A DNA stretch of 64,000 nucleotides. It comes from Colletotrichum lupini (lineage: Eukaryota > Ascomycota > Sordariomycetes > Glomerellales > Glomerellaceae). Under the pieces are notes generated by a model that saw only the letters and a program-made list of their open reading frames with translations, ran no database searches and was not told the DNA's origin. Below, one piece after another: positions 22,418 to 33,359 of the stretch (positions are counted from its first letter, which is position 1; each line of letters opens with the position of its first letter). A program made the translations under genes and the position numbers. The DNA is taken from positions 2,914,001-2,978,000 of the forward strand of contig NC_064680.1 in assembly GCF_023278565.1 (NCBI RefSeq). The letters run 5' to 3'.

Positions 22418-23089
22418 ATGAGGTCCTTCCATTTTTTGCCGCTTCTTCCTTTTGCACTTGCTGCGCCCCCTCTCGTCGATCCATATCTTGAGATGTGCGG
22501 CATATCCATCACATACTCCGCCATAACGAGCACTCTTCTACTACCACCGCAAACAATCTCTCTCTGCGAGAATTCGAGCAATTGCGCCATCCCTACCATT
22601 GGTGCTGGAGGAGGCTCCCCCGCAGCTCCGCAGGCCACCGCCACCCAAGCCCCTGGGGGCAGTCCTCCTGCCGGGCAGCCTGGTTCTAGTCAAGCTCCCG
22701 GAGGCAATCCCCCTGCCGGGCAGCCTGGTGCTAGCCAAGCTCCCGGCGGTAACCCTCCCGCCGGACAGCCTGCTGCCAGTCAAGCACCCGGAGGCAGTCC
22801 ACCCGCCGGACAACCCGCTGCCAGTCAAGCTCCCGGCGGTAACCCTCCCGCTGGGCAGCCCGCTGCCAGTCAAGCACCCGGGGGTAATCCCCCTGCCGGA
22901 CAACCAGCTGCCTCTGGTGGTTCGAATGGCAATTCGCCAGGCGCAACAGTCTCTTCCCCGGCGGGCTCTGGTAAACCCTCCTCGGTATCGGCATCTTCCG
23001 CATCTCGGTCATTTGGTTTCAAATGGAATGAGCTTTGTGTCATGGGATTCGCCGGCGCAGTCACTCTTTTTCTGAGCCTGGTAGTCTAA
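22418..23089 (+). CDS. Small GPI-anchored wall protein with 15-residue Pro/Gly/Gln repeats (223 aa)
   Basis: The single exon starts at the ATG at 22418 (CACAATG context). Residues 1-15 are a signal peptide (MRSFHFLPLLPFALA). A short head with two cysteines follows (EMCG, NCAIP), then about seven copies of a unit close to QAPGGNPPAGQPAAS, a Ser/Gly/Pro-rich spacer, and a C-terminal hydrophobic segment (CVMGFAGAVTLFLSLVV) preceded by small residues that could serve as a GPI attachment site. The product should be exported and tethered to the membrane or wall. The family is not recognised; proline-glycine repeats of this kind are common in fungal surface proteins and vary in copy number. Its nearest neighbours are the foldback element upstream and the reductase downstream. 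Confidence 0.8.
   Translation: MRSFHFLPLLPFALAAPPLVDPYLEMCGISITYSAITSTLLLPPQTISLCENSSNCAIPTIGAGGGSPAAPQATATQAPGGSPPAGQPGSSQAPGGNPPAGQPGASQAPGGNPPAGQPAASQAPGGSPPAGQPAASQAPGGNPPAGQPAASQAPGGNPPAGQPAASGGSNGNSPGATVSSPAGSGKPSSVSASSASRSFGFKWNELCVMGFAGAVTLFLSLVV
22645..22912 (+). repeat. 45-bp coding minisatellite, about seven units
   Basis: Units of 45 bp encode the Q-A-P-G-G-x-P-P-A-G-Q-P-x-x-S module of the GPI-type protein. Adjacent units differ by a few synonymous and Asn/Ser changes, so the array is likely to be length-polymorphic between strains. Confidence 0.85.
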
Positions 23090-24258
23090 TGTCTGCCCAA
23101 TCTTGGGCCGAGAAGTGGTCAACTTTGCAGAAGTAGGCTGTGGCGGCGGAGTACTTCATTAAATTGGAACATTGTCGGGTATCCTTTTGTCACTCGGAAG
23201 AGCTCGTTAAAATTTACTCCGCCGGCTTCCTTGTCTTTCTTTTCCTTTTCTTGATTAATTTTACGCATAATTCTTCGGCGGTTGTCCATGGACGAGCCGC
23301 CTAGCTCCGCCTATTTGTCCTGAGTTTGGAACAGCTATCATAAGTGGGTGGGAGGGTACTCTAGACGGAAATGGGTTCCTTTTTTTTTTTCTCTCTTTCT
23401 CAAGTAACAATCAATCACGTAGGTTGCAATTATCAACCGTCCGTTGCGTTCCACAATTGTTCTTCCGGGTGATTTTTCGTGATGCGATGTCAATCCTCGG
23501 GCTCAATTGGTCATATGGCGACCTGGAGTTGAGACTCTGTCAACGAAGGAGAATCCCCCTGGATTGACCCCTGTCCGGAAGAAGGAATGGCGCACCTGCG
23601 TATCTTTCCGACCCCTGCGCTGATCGTCCGGGTCTAAGCACCGTGGATGGCCACAACGACGACGACGGGCCGCGGCATTCAGCCCACGCTGCCGGGGCTT
23701 GGAATCTGCAGCAATTTCCAGGCGCAAAGATGGGTGTGGGGGTAAGAAGAAGATCATGGATGCGTTGAAGAAGCGTTCAGATCTCGCAGTGCAGCGCCGT
23801 CCATCTTGGAGGCGCTCGAGCTTGCAAGATTTGCAGCCAAAACAAGGCCACTTGCAGTGACGATTACCATTGCGATTTCATCAAAAGACGAGACAGTCAG
23901 GAAGCAAACGGCAATTCAATTCACCAGACCAAAATCCAAAAATAATGGACTGAGTTATCTTCTCCCGAGTCAGTAGTGCATACCTGAGGGCGTGCAAGCC
24001 CAGATCGATGTCTCGTGTAGTTGCGCTAAGTAGAAGTCGCTGAATTAATGATGCTGTAGAAAATGGAATCAATCTCGAGGTGAGCTCTCCAAAGGGTGTT
24101 TCTCTGCCCTAGTTATTAAGTGCGGGATGCTGCTCGTCAAAGCCAGTGCTGGCCGACTGTAGCCAACATAGCAAGCCAGGCCGAGTTTTTTCAACTTGAA
24201 CCACATCGATTAATTATCGAAGTATATTATAGAACATAGTTCTTTATTTAAAATGAAA
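23090..24258. other. Intergenic, no supported gene
   Basis: It includes the 3' flank of the GPI-type gene and a T-rich run near 23381-23390. Minus-strand open frames at 23503-23757 and 23881-24072 lack start context and family features. Nothing else could be identified. Confidence 0.5.
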
Positions 24259-24311
24259 CGAGATGTAGAGCTCGCTTTGAAACTAAAACTAAAAGCGAGG
24301 ACAGATCTCGA
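24259..24311. other. Imperfect hairpin in AT-rich intergenic DNA
   Basis: CTCGCTTT at 24271 pairs with AAAGCGAG at 24292-24299, and flanking CGAGAT and ATCTCG extend the inverted repeat. It might be the centre of a small foldback element whose outer arms have decayed; nothing else supports a function. Confidence 0.35.
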
Positions 24312-24449
24312 TGATGATATAATCAAGGTTATATAACGTGTGGTGAGGTCACGTATAGTTGAAGCTATCAAGCCAATATCATTATAGACTCTTCACCTCA
24401 GCAGGCAGTTAAAAGTGTGAGTAGTTACTGCTTTTTGTAACACAAAGCA

Positions 24450-24743
24450 ATGTACGTTTTTGTATTACGGAACGAGGAGGATGGGCATCAACTCCTCAGT
24501 CTGAGGGGAAATCAAGCCATGATGCTACCTCTCGTCATATTACCAGGATACCAGTCAACCACCGGGCAACATACGTCTTTCAGTTTTCTTGCTAGAGACA
24601 TTCCTGAACCCCTTCAAATTGACTGGATTTCTTACTTCACCGCACTCTGTAACCCTAAAATCATGTCGGAGCGTCAGGGTTTGTTTTACCAATCACCCTC
24701 GGGATTTGGATTCCGTGTAGACCTCCTTCGCTCGTCGCCTTAG
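24450..24743 (+). CDS. Possible small hypothetical protein (97 aa), weak
   Basis: An ATG-initiated open frame of 97 codons occupies the space upstream of the reductase. It has no signal peptide, membrane segment, known motif or compositional bias, and it ends about 90 bp before the TATA-like box of the next gene. It could be chance. Confidence 0.2.
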   Translation: MYVFVLRNEEDGHQLLSLRGNQAMMLPLVILPGYQSTTGQHTSFSFLARDIPEPLQIDWISYFTALCNPKIMSERQGLFYQSPSGFGFRVDLLRSSP

Positions 24744-24830
24744 TCAGCCCATGCACCACACACAGCTTCATCACCACGAGCAACATCAATCCCCAAGCAC
24801 GAGGACTTGGTGGGGGGAAACAGAAAAATC

Positions 24831-24837
24831 TATATAA
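24831..24837 (+). promoter_or_regulatory. TATA-like box of the PRISE-type reductase gene
   Basis: TATATAA lies about 150 bp upstream of the ATG at 24983. A purine-rich leader (about 24908-24957, AAG and GAAA runs) follows, a layout common in filamentous fungal genes. Confidence 0.5.
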
Positions 24838-24982
24838 CAGGTGCTTTTTCTCACTTTCGGCTGGCATCACGAAAACCCCAAAAAGAACAAAAGTCCCAAG
24901 ATCAAACACGAAAAGACAAGAAAAAGAAGAAAGAAAAAAAGAAAGAAAAAGAACCTCCCCTTCCCCCCGCCCAACAGAGAAA

Positions 24983-26382
24983 ATGGCACACGCACTCATC
25001 CTCGGCGCCTTGGGCATCTCAGGCTGGTCCCTCCTCAACCAAGCTCGAATCTACCCCACGCCCACGACCTTTGCCCGCATCACCGGCACCGCAAACCGGC
25101 CCCTGACCCTCGAGCAGGCGCGGCTGCCTGCGGACGACCACCGTCTGGCCCTCGTGTCCGGGATCGACTTCACAAAGAGCGTGGACGAGGTAGCGGCGGC
25201 GCTGAGGGACAAGGTTCCCGAAGTGGAGACTGTTTCTCACGTCTTTTACACGGGTACGTACTCAAGCAGAGAAAGTTGCATGCCATGCATGCGTTCAAGA
25301 AAGGGGTGTGTGTGTGTGTGTGTGTGTGTTTGGGAAATGTGGATTTTGCTAACAACGTCGGGGAGGTCAATGTAGCCTACATCGACGTAGACGTCTCCAA
25401 GGGACAAGCGGCGGCGGCAGCAGCCAACACGAAATTACTCGCCGTGGCGGTCAAGGCAGTCGAAAAGGTGTCGCCGCGCCTCGCCTTCGTCGTCCTGCAG
25501 ACGGGCGGAAAGGGGTACGGCCTCATGCACCCGGACAAGGTGACGCTACGCACCCCGCTCCGCGAAGACGCGCCGCGGATCCCGCGGCCGTGGGCCGACG
25601 AGGTGTTTTACTACACGCAGCACGACCTGCTGCGCGACCTGTCGCGGGGGAAAAACTGGACGTTTTCCGAGATCCGGCCGGACGTGATTGTGGGGTTTGC
25701 GCCGACGTCGAACGCGATGAATATGGCGAGGGGCATTGGGATCTATCTGTCTGTTTGGCGGCGGGTTTTTGGTACTACTACTACGGGAGCCGGGGGCCTC
25801 GGGTCCGGAAACCGAGTGGAGGTGGAGGTGCCGTTCCCGGGGTCGCTGCGGAGTTACCGCGCCACGCATACGGATACCAACCAGGACGTGCTTTCCAAGA
25901 TGGAAATTTTCGCGGCGGTGGTGAATCCGGAAGGGTGCGGCGGGGGAAGAGCCTTCAACGTCGCGGACGGCGGGGCGGTGATTTCGTGGTCGGTGGTGTG
26001 GCCTCGGTTGTGCGAGCGCTTTGGTCTCATCGGGGTGGCGCCGCCGCCGCCGCCTCCGTCCTCCGAAGCGGCGATCGACGCCGAGGCAGGGACGGGCACC
26101 GCGTCCGGATCTACTGCCCCGCCGCCGTCGATGAAGGACTTTATCGCGGAACACGACGACGCGTGGGTCGCGCTGGCGCGGGAGCACGGGCTGGATGAGG
26201 GCGCTGCTAGAGAGTACAATTGGGATTTCCTGCATGTGATGCTGGTGGAGTGCGACTTTGACCGCGAGTACGATCTCACGCGGGTGCGCGAGGTCGGGTT
26301 CGAGGAGGGGGTCGATACGGTGGAGGGGTATTTTGTTGCCTGGGAGCGGATGAGGAGTGCGAAGCAGTTGCCGACAGTCTAA
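24983..26382 (+). CDS. PRISE-like Rossmann-fold reductase (SirQ/progesterone 5-beta-reductase type), 425 aa
   Basis: A cytosolic NAD(P)H-dependent enzyme of the extended short-chain dehydrogenase group that includes plant iridoid synthase/5-beta-reductase and fungal SirQ-like proteins; the substrate is unknown. Exons are 24983-25253 and 25376-26382, joined by a 122-nt GT-AG intron with a GCTAAC branch site. The junction gives FYTAYIDVDV, the usual family sequence. The N-terminal dinucleotide loop is GALGISG (residues 8-14). Further family motifs are LQTGGKGYG, PRPWADEVFYYTQHDLL, WTFSEIRPDVIVGFAP, SNAMNMARGIGIYLSV and FNVADGGAVISWSVVWPRL. A Pro/Ala/Ser-rich low-complexity insert (around 26040-26130) lies ahead of the C-terminal helices. 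No cluster-type biosynthetic partner is in the window, so linkage to secondary metabolism is unproven. Confidence 0.88.
25306..25329 (+). repeat. (GT)12 microsatellite within the reductase intron
   Basis: Twelve uninterrupted GT units lie in the intron between 25254 and 25375. The reading frame happens to stay open across them, which could mislead an ORF-based gene call. Confidence 0.95.
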
Positions 26383-27211
26383 AGAGTAGGTAGGTATGCT
26401 GCATGAAGAGGTGGACGTGGAGTGCGTGGTCGTGTTGAGTCGACGGGCTGCTTGGAGGGAGACAGGGGGGGTTTGATGGGAGATACCGGATTACAAGCGG
26501 CACCACCAAGTATCTTGAATAGGTACATTGGTAGAAAATAGTTGAAACTTGTCATGTTCTTATATACGAGAATATGCAAAAGAAAACGAACTTCAGCACA
26601 AGAAGATAGTAATCCAATGGCGCGACGTGTCATTCTACGCATTGTGTTTGTGGCCTCTTTGGTGCGGTGCGGTGGTGATAGCGAACCCGACGCACAATGA
26701 CCTGACCGGACTCGGCTTCTCCAAGGTACTACGCCGGACCCTAGGGGAGGCTCAGTGCAGCGACCGACGGCCGTCCGACTTTATTTCAACGTTCTTGAAG
26801 GTCACCCAGACAACCTGAACAGAGAGCCATCTGTAGCGTTCAAGCATTGTATGAACAGGACGCTACAGGACGAGAACAAGACATTGTGTATGTTGAGATC
26901 CAGTATTGAGCTAGATAACCTACCGAGTAAGGTCCCTTAGATGCTGTAATACTTGTTGATATGACTCAAAAGAAGGACACTCTCTATGACCCGAGAAGAA
27001 AAGCTCTCACATCCGGGATAAGACAGACTCAAACTCAGACCCAAATACTGCCAGCTCTCTCAACATTGAAAATTCAATACGTAAGGAAAAGATGATATCA
27101 ATCAATTACTTCAGGAGTCTGTGGAAGTTTCTTGTCCTAGTAGAGTGCATTCCTTTCCACCTCTTTGCCATAAGACTGACGCGTGCAATCTGGATCTTTG
27201 TAGCAAACTAG
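26383..27211. other. Intergenic between the reductase and the ORF1-like gene
   Basis: No supported gene. Plus-strand open frames at 26549-26818 and 26755-26940 have no motifs. The two flanking genes converge on this stretch, so both 3' ends lie here. Confidence 0.5.
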
Positions 27212-28892
27212 CTAATGCCTAAAGGCTGTGCCTCTACCCCTTCCACGAGGTCTGCCTCGTTTCGCCGGTATCGCGCTGCCGACACCCCCCCTCGGACCGA
27301 GCGGTGGGCCTCGGGCCGTTGACGGCATGAGACTGGCCCAGGCGGCAGCCATGGCGGTTCGCTGCGAGGATCCTTCACCAGAGGCCGCCGAAGAGGCCGA
27401 CGACTGGACTTGGATGGGCGTTGTTACGTCTTCCGTTGAGTCCATACTAAGCGCCGGGGTGGCTTGTGACTCTTCGATCTGGATGGGAGTAGTAGGGCCT
27501 CCCATTTTGTTCATATCAAGCATCGTAGCCGAACCCACACTCGAATTGGGGACAAATTCAGGCGGCCATCTCTTCTTTAGACGAAGCTGAGTCTGATCAG
27601 AAGTCTTGCCCGCATGTCCTTCCTCACGATATGCCCTTTTAGGCGGCTGCTTCGGCTGACTGGGGGACCCCGTGGAACAATCGCTATCGGAAGTGTCGAT
27701 ATCATCGAGATCAAGTGGTGGCAACCGAGTGGATTTACCAGGTTTCCAAATCTCATTGACAAACGTGCCTTTGCCCCAGTTTGGCTTCCTCTTGTACTCT
27801 TCACGCGCCGCCATCATTGCCATTGTTTCGGGATTTTTGCACTGCGAACCCCAGGGACAATGGTCAATGTTGAGAGTTGGGTCTTGTGAATTTCCTCGGC
27901 GTTTCATGCAATTTGGGCACTTGTAACCCAAGCCCGTGGCAGTGCATTCCAGCCACGGGTGGCTTCCCAAACAAATGCAGCAAATCGCGGGATTCGGGCA
28001 CTGGCTCGCGAAGTGGCCGGGTTCGCAGCAGTTGTGACAGATGTCCAGCAGGCTCCGAGGATCGACAGGTCTATTGACGGATCAGCTTTTAGTCCCAGTG
28101 AATTGGTGAATTGAACAATAGTGTTCTCGCTTACTTATTATAGGTTTCAAAACCCCAATCTCCAATGGTCATCGGGAACGCCCAATCACAAAGATGTCTT
28201 GCATCCGAAAGCCTGTCCACAACGACGTAGAGGTCCAAAAGGCTGTGAAAGACTTTGGAAATCACCACGTCGGTTAAAAGGCTCCATTCGTAAGCAAGGT
28301 CGTCGTTGTTTCTTATCCATTCCTTAGTCCAATTGACATCTCCCACATGAATGTAGTACAGTTTGGGGACCATACTGATAGGAACACCTTCTCACCGGAG
28401 CAGTCTTGGCAAAGTAGAAAACTCGTCTTCCGCTCGCTTCAAGGAGGCCTCATTCCGGAAAAATAATTCCATGATATTGCCTCTGAAGGTCACGTCCCTG
28501 ACCTCGCTGAATGGCCATTTGCCGCTGCTCCCCAACCGATTGCGGGCTCCGAAGTCGGTTAATCTGCGTAGCTTCTGAAAGCCGAGTTGGCCTGGAACCT
28601 TGACGGTCATTGTGAAGTTCACTACGGCGGGTTTCTTCGACGCGGACTTCTTTGATGAGGGCATCAACGAAGTCGAAGTCCCGGACGAGGGGGATTGGCG
28701 AGAGGGGCCATTGTCCTCAGGGGGCTGGAGTGACTCTGTTTGGCGCGATGGCTCCGAGTGAAGAGGCGGTTCAGTGCCCTGAACTCTGGCAAGGACTGCG
28801 TTCAAGATTGCAGGCATGCTATCTGAAATAGCCTCTCTCACAAGGCGGCATATCTCCTCGGAGTTGACATGATACGTGGGGCTACCGGACAT
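27212..28892 (-). pseudogene. LINE ORF1/gag-like zinc-knuckle protein with an intron and one nonsense codon
   Basis: The product would bind nucleic acid like the ORF1 protein of Tad/CgT1-type LINEs. The ATG at 28892 starts MSGSPTYHV. Exons are 28892-28135 and 28070-27212, separated by a 64-nt GT-AG intron, for a total of 539 codons. An in-frame TGA at 28394-28392 (codon 167) is the only break; the same frame is open on both sides. The second exon holds a CCHC knuckle, CHNCCEPGHFASQC, a second Cys/His cluster (CICLGSHPWLEC), then a CPNC...HCPWGSQC cluster. The C-terminus ends in an AT-hook-like KRGRPRGRGRG. No reverse transcriptase follows downstream; the next gene converges. It is almost free of RIP, unlike its relative at 30503-32300. 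It could be a LINE relic or a domesticated ORF1; the nonsense codon argues for decay. Confidence 0.7.
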
Positions 28893-28991
28893 GATGTTGG
28901 TCAACCTTGTGTAAGGGAAAGAGATATGTAAGTGCTGGAAAACGAATTAGATATGTGTTCTGAAGAATCTTGAACGACGAGAGAGGTATGG

Positions 28992-29010
28992 ATATATATA
29001 TATATATATA
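28992..29010. repeat. (AT)n microsatellite
   Basis: A run of about nine AT units lies between the ORF1-like start and the dispersed 1-kb repeat that begins near 29018. Confidence 0.9.
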
Positions 29011-29017
29011 GAGAAAG

Positions 29018-30045
29018 AGCCCTTCGGGGTCCAGCCCGCCTCATTGGGGGCCATCTTCGCCTTCACGGGCAAGCTGGTCTACCAGGGTCAATATCGAGTT
29101 TCTATTGCGTACTTTAATAAGACTTTATAACTAACTATAGCCGGCTATAGCCGTTCCTAACTATCTAACTAAACTTAAGATGCTAATAACCCCGCTATAA
29201 TATATTAATCGCCCTCCGAATAGCTAAAAACTACCCCTTACTTTTTACCTTTTTTAATAGCTTTAGATTTTTCTTTTTAAGTTTTCTAAATTTCTTGTTT
29301 TATTAAAATGATATTAGAATATTAATAATATTTTTAAATTCATTAAGTATATCGAGGCTTTATTATATAAATTCGGTATTAATAATAATAATACTTATAA
29401 AAGTATATACGTCTTTTTAAATTTTTAGATAAATAATAATTAACTATTGTTTTGAATAATCTTATGATAAATTAGGATTATTAAGTATAATATCAATAAA
29501 ATCGAACTACTAGTTCTTAAAATATCCCTATTAATTAGCGAGTTAGCGTCTTAGTATTTTAAATATTCTTAAGATAAATAGTTTAATAATAATAATAATA
29601 ATAAAAGTAATAATAATAATATAATAATAGGAAATAGTAAGGGAAGCGGGTTTTAATTTTAATAAAAAAACGAGGTAATATATATTTATATATATATAAG
29701 TAAAGTTAAAAATATAATAAATATTATATTTATGGAGGTTAGTATTATTTCTAATAATAATAACGAGGGTATTTTAATATTATAATATTATAAGCTATTA
29801 TTACTTAAAAAAATAACGAACTTAGCTAAATACGTAGGCTTATAAAATAATAACGTTAGGCGCTTAATATTATTATTAATAATCCGTAATTATAAACTTT
29901 ATAAGAGTGAAAGTTAAAAAAGTAAAAAATCTAAAAAATAATCTGTTAAAATAGTACGAGTATTTACTAATACTATGTATTAATACTATATAATCGATAT
30001 TGAGAACTGCCCGAGTAGCTAGCAAAGGCAGAACATAAAAACAAA
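29018..30045 (+). repeat. ~1.03-kb dispersed repeat, copy A (RIP-affected)
   Basis: This segment is the inverse of 45992-47004. Shared landmarks in order are a GC-rich start (GGTCCAGCCCGCC, GCCATCTTCGCCTTCACGGG, AAGCTGGTCTA), a CTATAGCCGGCTATAG palindrome, a long AT-rich body, a GGCTTATAAAATA motif and a GCCCGAGTAGCTAGCAAAGG end. It codes for nothing recognisable. Similar purine-rich words flank both ends (AGAGAAAGAG left, AGAGAGAAAGAG right). It may be an LTR of an unseen element or a non-autonomous transposon. The first ~100 bp are much less RIPed than the rest. Confidence 0.7.
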
Positions 30046-30502
30046 TAGAGAGAAAGAGGGATAAAACAGACCCGCAATTGCTTTGCAATGATTCCATGGG
30101 TTTGCAACTTGCAAGTCTTCAACACAAAGTAGCGGGGAGGGGGGGGCGATCCAATGGTTGAGCTAGTGAAGACTGTGGATTTCTTCGGGTGTCACTGACC
30201 TTCAACAATCACCTGGAATGGGGATAGGGACTGTGGAAACTGAACGAGGTTCGGAGGACAAGACCCAGCGGGTCAGAAACTGCCTTCCCAGGTCCAGATG
30301 ACACCGTATCACGATCCCGGTCCCCTTGCCATTGGATGAATGCCGAAATTACAAGTACGAAATCATACGTTGAATCCAAACATACTAAATTGTGTAGTGT
30401 CCACTATCATCCACTCAGAATGAGGTACAGGAAGAAGGATACAATTGACAAATGAAAACCCAAAGACGAAGAGAGTGAGAGAGAAGAGCGGCAAGTACTT
30501 TC
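30046..30502. other. Non-RIPed noncoding stretch with a G-rich run
   Basis: Base composition returns to normal here. It contains a G-run (about 30136-30147) and no convincing gene. It lies immediately downstream of the minus-strand ORF1-like relic and may be its 3' flank. Confidence 0.5.
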
Positions 30503-32300
30503 TCAGTCGCTTGGCGGAAACTTGTCCTCTACCGACGCAAACCTTGCCGGCAACCCCGCAGGGAAAGTCAGACCAAATATCTGCGGCTGCTTCCCGGGCG
30601 CATCTCCGGAATCGGTCAGACACGACTGCGGCTTCTTCACAGGCTCTAACTGCATCGGTTCTGGCTGCCGCAGAGACACTGGAACGTTTCGAGCGCTTTT
30701 AGTTGCACCGCCCATGGCGTCGAAGACGGCGGTAGGCTTAGGCGCGGAGTTTTTGACCCCTGATGGCCTACCACGACCTCTCTTCACCGGCTCGTCCATC
30801 TCGTGTCCCGCTCTGCTCACACTTGCCTGCACTAACTGCTTAGATGAAGTTGCAACGCCACTAAAACTAGACTTCATTCTTTCGAAGGCATTGGGAACTT
30901 TAATCTCAGGTCCCAGAGGGGAACGGCCTGAGGAGGCTCTAGGCGTCTGCATGGCTTCGTTGCCCCTCGCCTCAACTTCGGTCCTATCCTTAACCACCGG
31001 CACATCTATGACTTGCTGACCATCGCCACGATTCAAACCGCCGACAGACGACAGCGCTGATGATGCCCCAGTCGGATGAGGCTCGCCTTGACTGCTCGAC
31101 TCCATGTTATCGTCATCAACGCATTGCGTCGAAACTTTCTCCCCAGCAGCCCTTCTTGACTGAATTTTCCTATTCCTTCGTGTTTTCGGGGGAGCTGTGG
31201 TCTGGCAGGTCTCACACGTAGTCTGACGTTGAGCCGAGGGTGAGGCCCAAGGAACTTTAACACTTGCGAGTTACTTACAATTGTCAAACATTCGCTACGT
31301 TACGACAGATTAGCACTCCGGGGACCAGGCAGCATAGCCTTGATCCTTAAGATCCCTGACGCCCTCATTCTTGCAGTTAGGACACCTTTACTTAATAGTT
31401 TTGCACGAGAATGTGCTATGTTCTTCAGCACATTTTCCGCATCGCTAAGAATTAGTGCACTGATCTTTAAAGTAACCAGGTTCGTAACAATATACGCAGA
31501 AAAGTAGCACCGAGCGGATATCGACAGCTCTAGATAGAACGAGCAGTTAGTAGTATATCTCTCCCTCACGAAACCCAGCCAACATCTTAGAGATAACTTA
31601 CTCAGCCATAACCTTTGATCCGCTCAAATAAACCCACTCATTGCACAGACAGAGAGCACCCTTCTCATCAGTCAGAGTCAACACAGTCCTTCCAAAAGTC
31701 CTCGCGCTATGGACAATCTTAACCGAGTTTTCTTTCCCCCAAGCTTCATTCCGATTATAATTTTGCTCAAATTCGGCTCTCGACAGTCTTAGTCCGTGAA
31801 CTTCGACATAGTAGTTTTCAGGGACTTATTCGAGTTCGCCAAGTTTAAGTTCTTAGCAGACAATGTTTAAACGGCTATAAATATCCTACACAGCTTTGTC
31901 GTCCTTACAGAAGATTTTGAGCACGTTTCGATCGATACGAGCACCCAAAACTGCATCCCAGCACGACTATTCATAACCATGGACCCCGTCATCCGGAGCG
32001 TTATTAATAGTCCCTCTGATCTATTACTATGCGCTCCCTTTCGACTTGCGTTCGCGTATTTATATTCTAGACACAATCTCCATAATTTGGCTTGGCTGCA
32101 GGGCGGTTACTACCTCGAGGTACTCCGTATATCCCTTCATCTTGAGCCTGACCGTAGGCAGCTCGCGCATAGCACGCGTTTCGATAGGCTTCAACTCTTT
32201 TCAAATAGTCTTCAGGATCTCTTCCATCCCCTGGGGGCCATGTTAGGAAGGTCCTTGGAGCTAGAGGAGTTCTCTAAGAAGTGGTATCGATAAGAGTTAG
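30503..32300 (-). pseudogene. Second LINE ORF1/gag-like relic, RIP-damaged
   Basis: Reading the minus strand across stops recovers the same order as the gene at 27212-28892. An N-terminal region near 32.2-32.0 kb comes first, then a CCHC-type knuckle around 31500-31455 reading CVYCYEPGYFKDQC with the expected His changed to Tyr (a C-to-T change), then further CGKC and CPNC pairs, and an open C-terminal segment (31105-30503, 200 codons) with an AT-hook, KRGRGRPSGVK. Stops at former CAG/CAA positions (TAG, TAA) fit RIP. The C-terminal tail differs from the first relic. No reverse transcriptase follows. It is a decayed LINE ORF1 or related gag-like gene. Confidence 0.6.
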
Positions 32301-32470
32301 CTCTAGTAGAGATCCACCAGACTCTGCACGACGCTTATCGTAACTTGCTCCGTCTCAAGCAACGTTTATAGCTCTTTTATTATATAATTAAAGATTCTCG
32401 GTCCGGGGTAGCTTCGTGAGCAGAGGGGTCTAGCATCGATACGAGGGCGCGAGGGCAGGTTATCAATAAG

Positions 32471-32670
32471 TATATAACACAGGGAAGAAGCTCACAGAAG
32501 CTAACTACTATTAAGGTCTAAAAAATAAATTACTAAAATCTACCCTTCCCTCGAGGTATATTACTAGCGCTCTATATATACCTAAGCTATTCTTTTATTA
32601 CTTAGTCCCCCTCTTTATACCCCCTAAGCTATTTTTTAATTAACGAGGCCTAATTAGCGAGGCCTAATAA
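32471..32670 (+). repeat. 200-bp LTR-like repeat, copy 1
   Basis: It begins TATATAACACAGGG and ends GAGGCCTAATA. It is repeated with RIP-type differences at 32684-32886 and 48274-48473. This copy is the least mutated. The ends suggest original TG...CA termini. It marks the left edge of the nested retroelement complex. Confidence 0.7.
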
Positions 32671-32683
32671 GACTATAAAGAGG

Positions 32684-32886
32684 TATATAATATAAAAAAA
32701 AAGCTTATAGAGGCTAACTATTATTAGGGTTTAAAGAATAAATTATTAAAATCTACCCTTCCCTTAAGATATACTATTAGCGCTTTATATATACCTAAGC
32801 TACTTTTTTATTACTTAGTCCCCTTTTTTATACTCCCTAAGCTATTTTTTAATTAATAAAGCCTAATTAGTAAGGCTTAATAAAGT
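32684..32886 (+). repeat. 200-bp LTR-like repeat, copy 2
   Basis: It follows copy 1 after only 13 bp, in the same orientation, and is more strongly RIPed. Two LTRs this close could be a collapsed element or independent insertions. Confidence 0.7.
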
Positions 32887-33359
32887 ACTCCCTCCCCTAG
32901 GCTTCGTTTTAAAACTTATTTACGGTTTATATATACTATATTAATCCCTTATTTAAGAAGTTTTTAAATATATGATATAAGGGCGGGTATAAATAGTACT
33001 TATTAACCTAAGTATAAGCCCCTTATTTTAAATAATAAATTTAGTTAGCCCTATAATTCTATCCCTAGGTCGCTTTTACTTATAAGCTATTTTTATAATT
33101 ATTAATATTTAGGTAATCGTCGCCCTACTTTTATTTATTAATATTAACCCCTTTTTAAATTATTATAATTCTAAATTCTTTTTTTCTTTTTTATTTATAA
33201 TTATTCTTTTTATATATAATCTCTTATTTTTATTAATATTTATATTATTCCCTCGTTACGTAAATATTATAACTAACGAATATTTTTTAAATTCTTATTT
33301 TTATATACTTCCCGTACCTAAGTAAGTCTTTTATAAAGTTATTCTATTTTTATTATTAA
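32887..33359. other. RIP-degraded sequence between the LTR-like repeats and Copia copy 2
   Basis: AT-rich, stop-riddled sequence without recognisable motifs. It ends with the ATTAA target duplication (33355-33359) of Copia copy 2 and resumes after that element, so it belongs to an older host element. Confidence 0.5.

Noticed and set aside
24841..25375. Uninterrupted reading frame from 24841 through the (GT)n tract into the reductase
   Set aside because: The stretch from 24841 includes the purine-rich leader, and 25254-25375 is an intron with GT-AG ends and a branch site. The spliced version gives the conserved FYTAYI junction, so the open frame is accidental.
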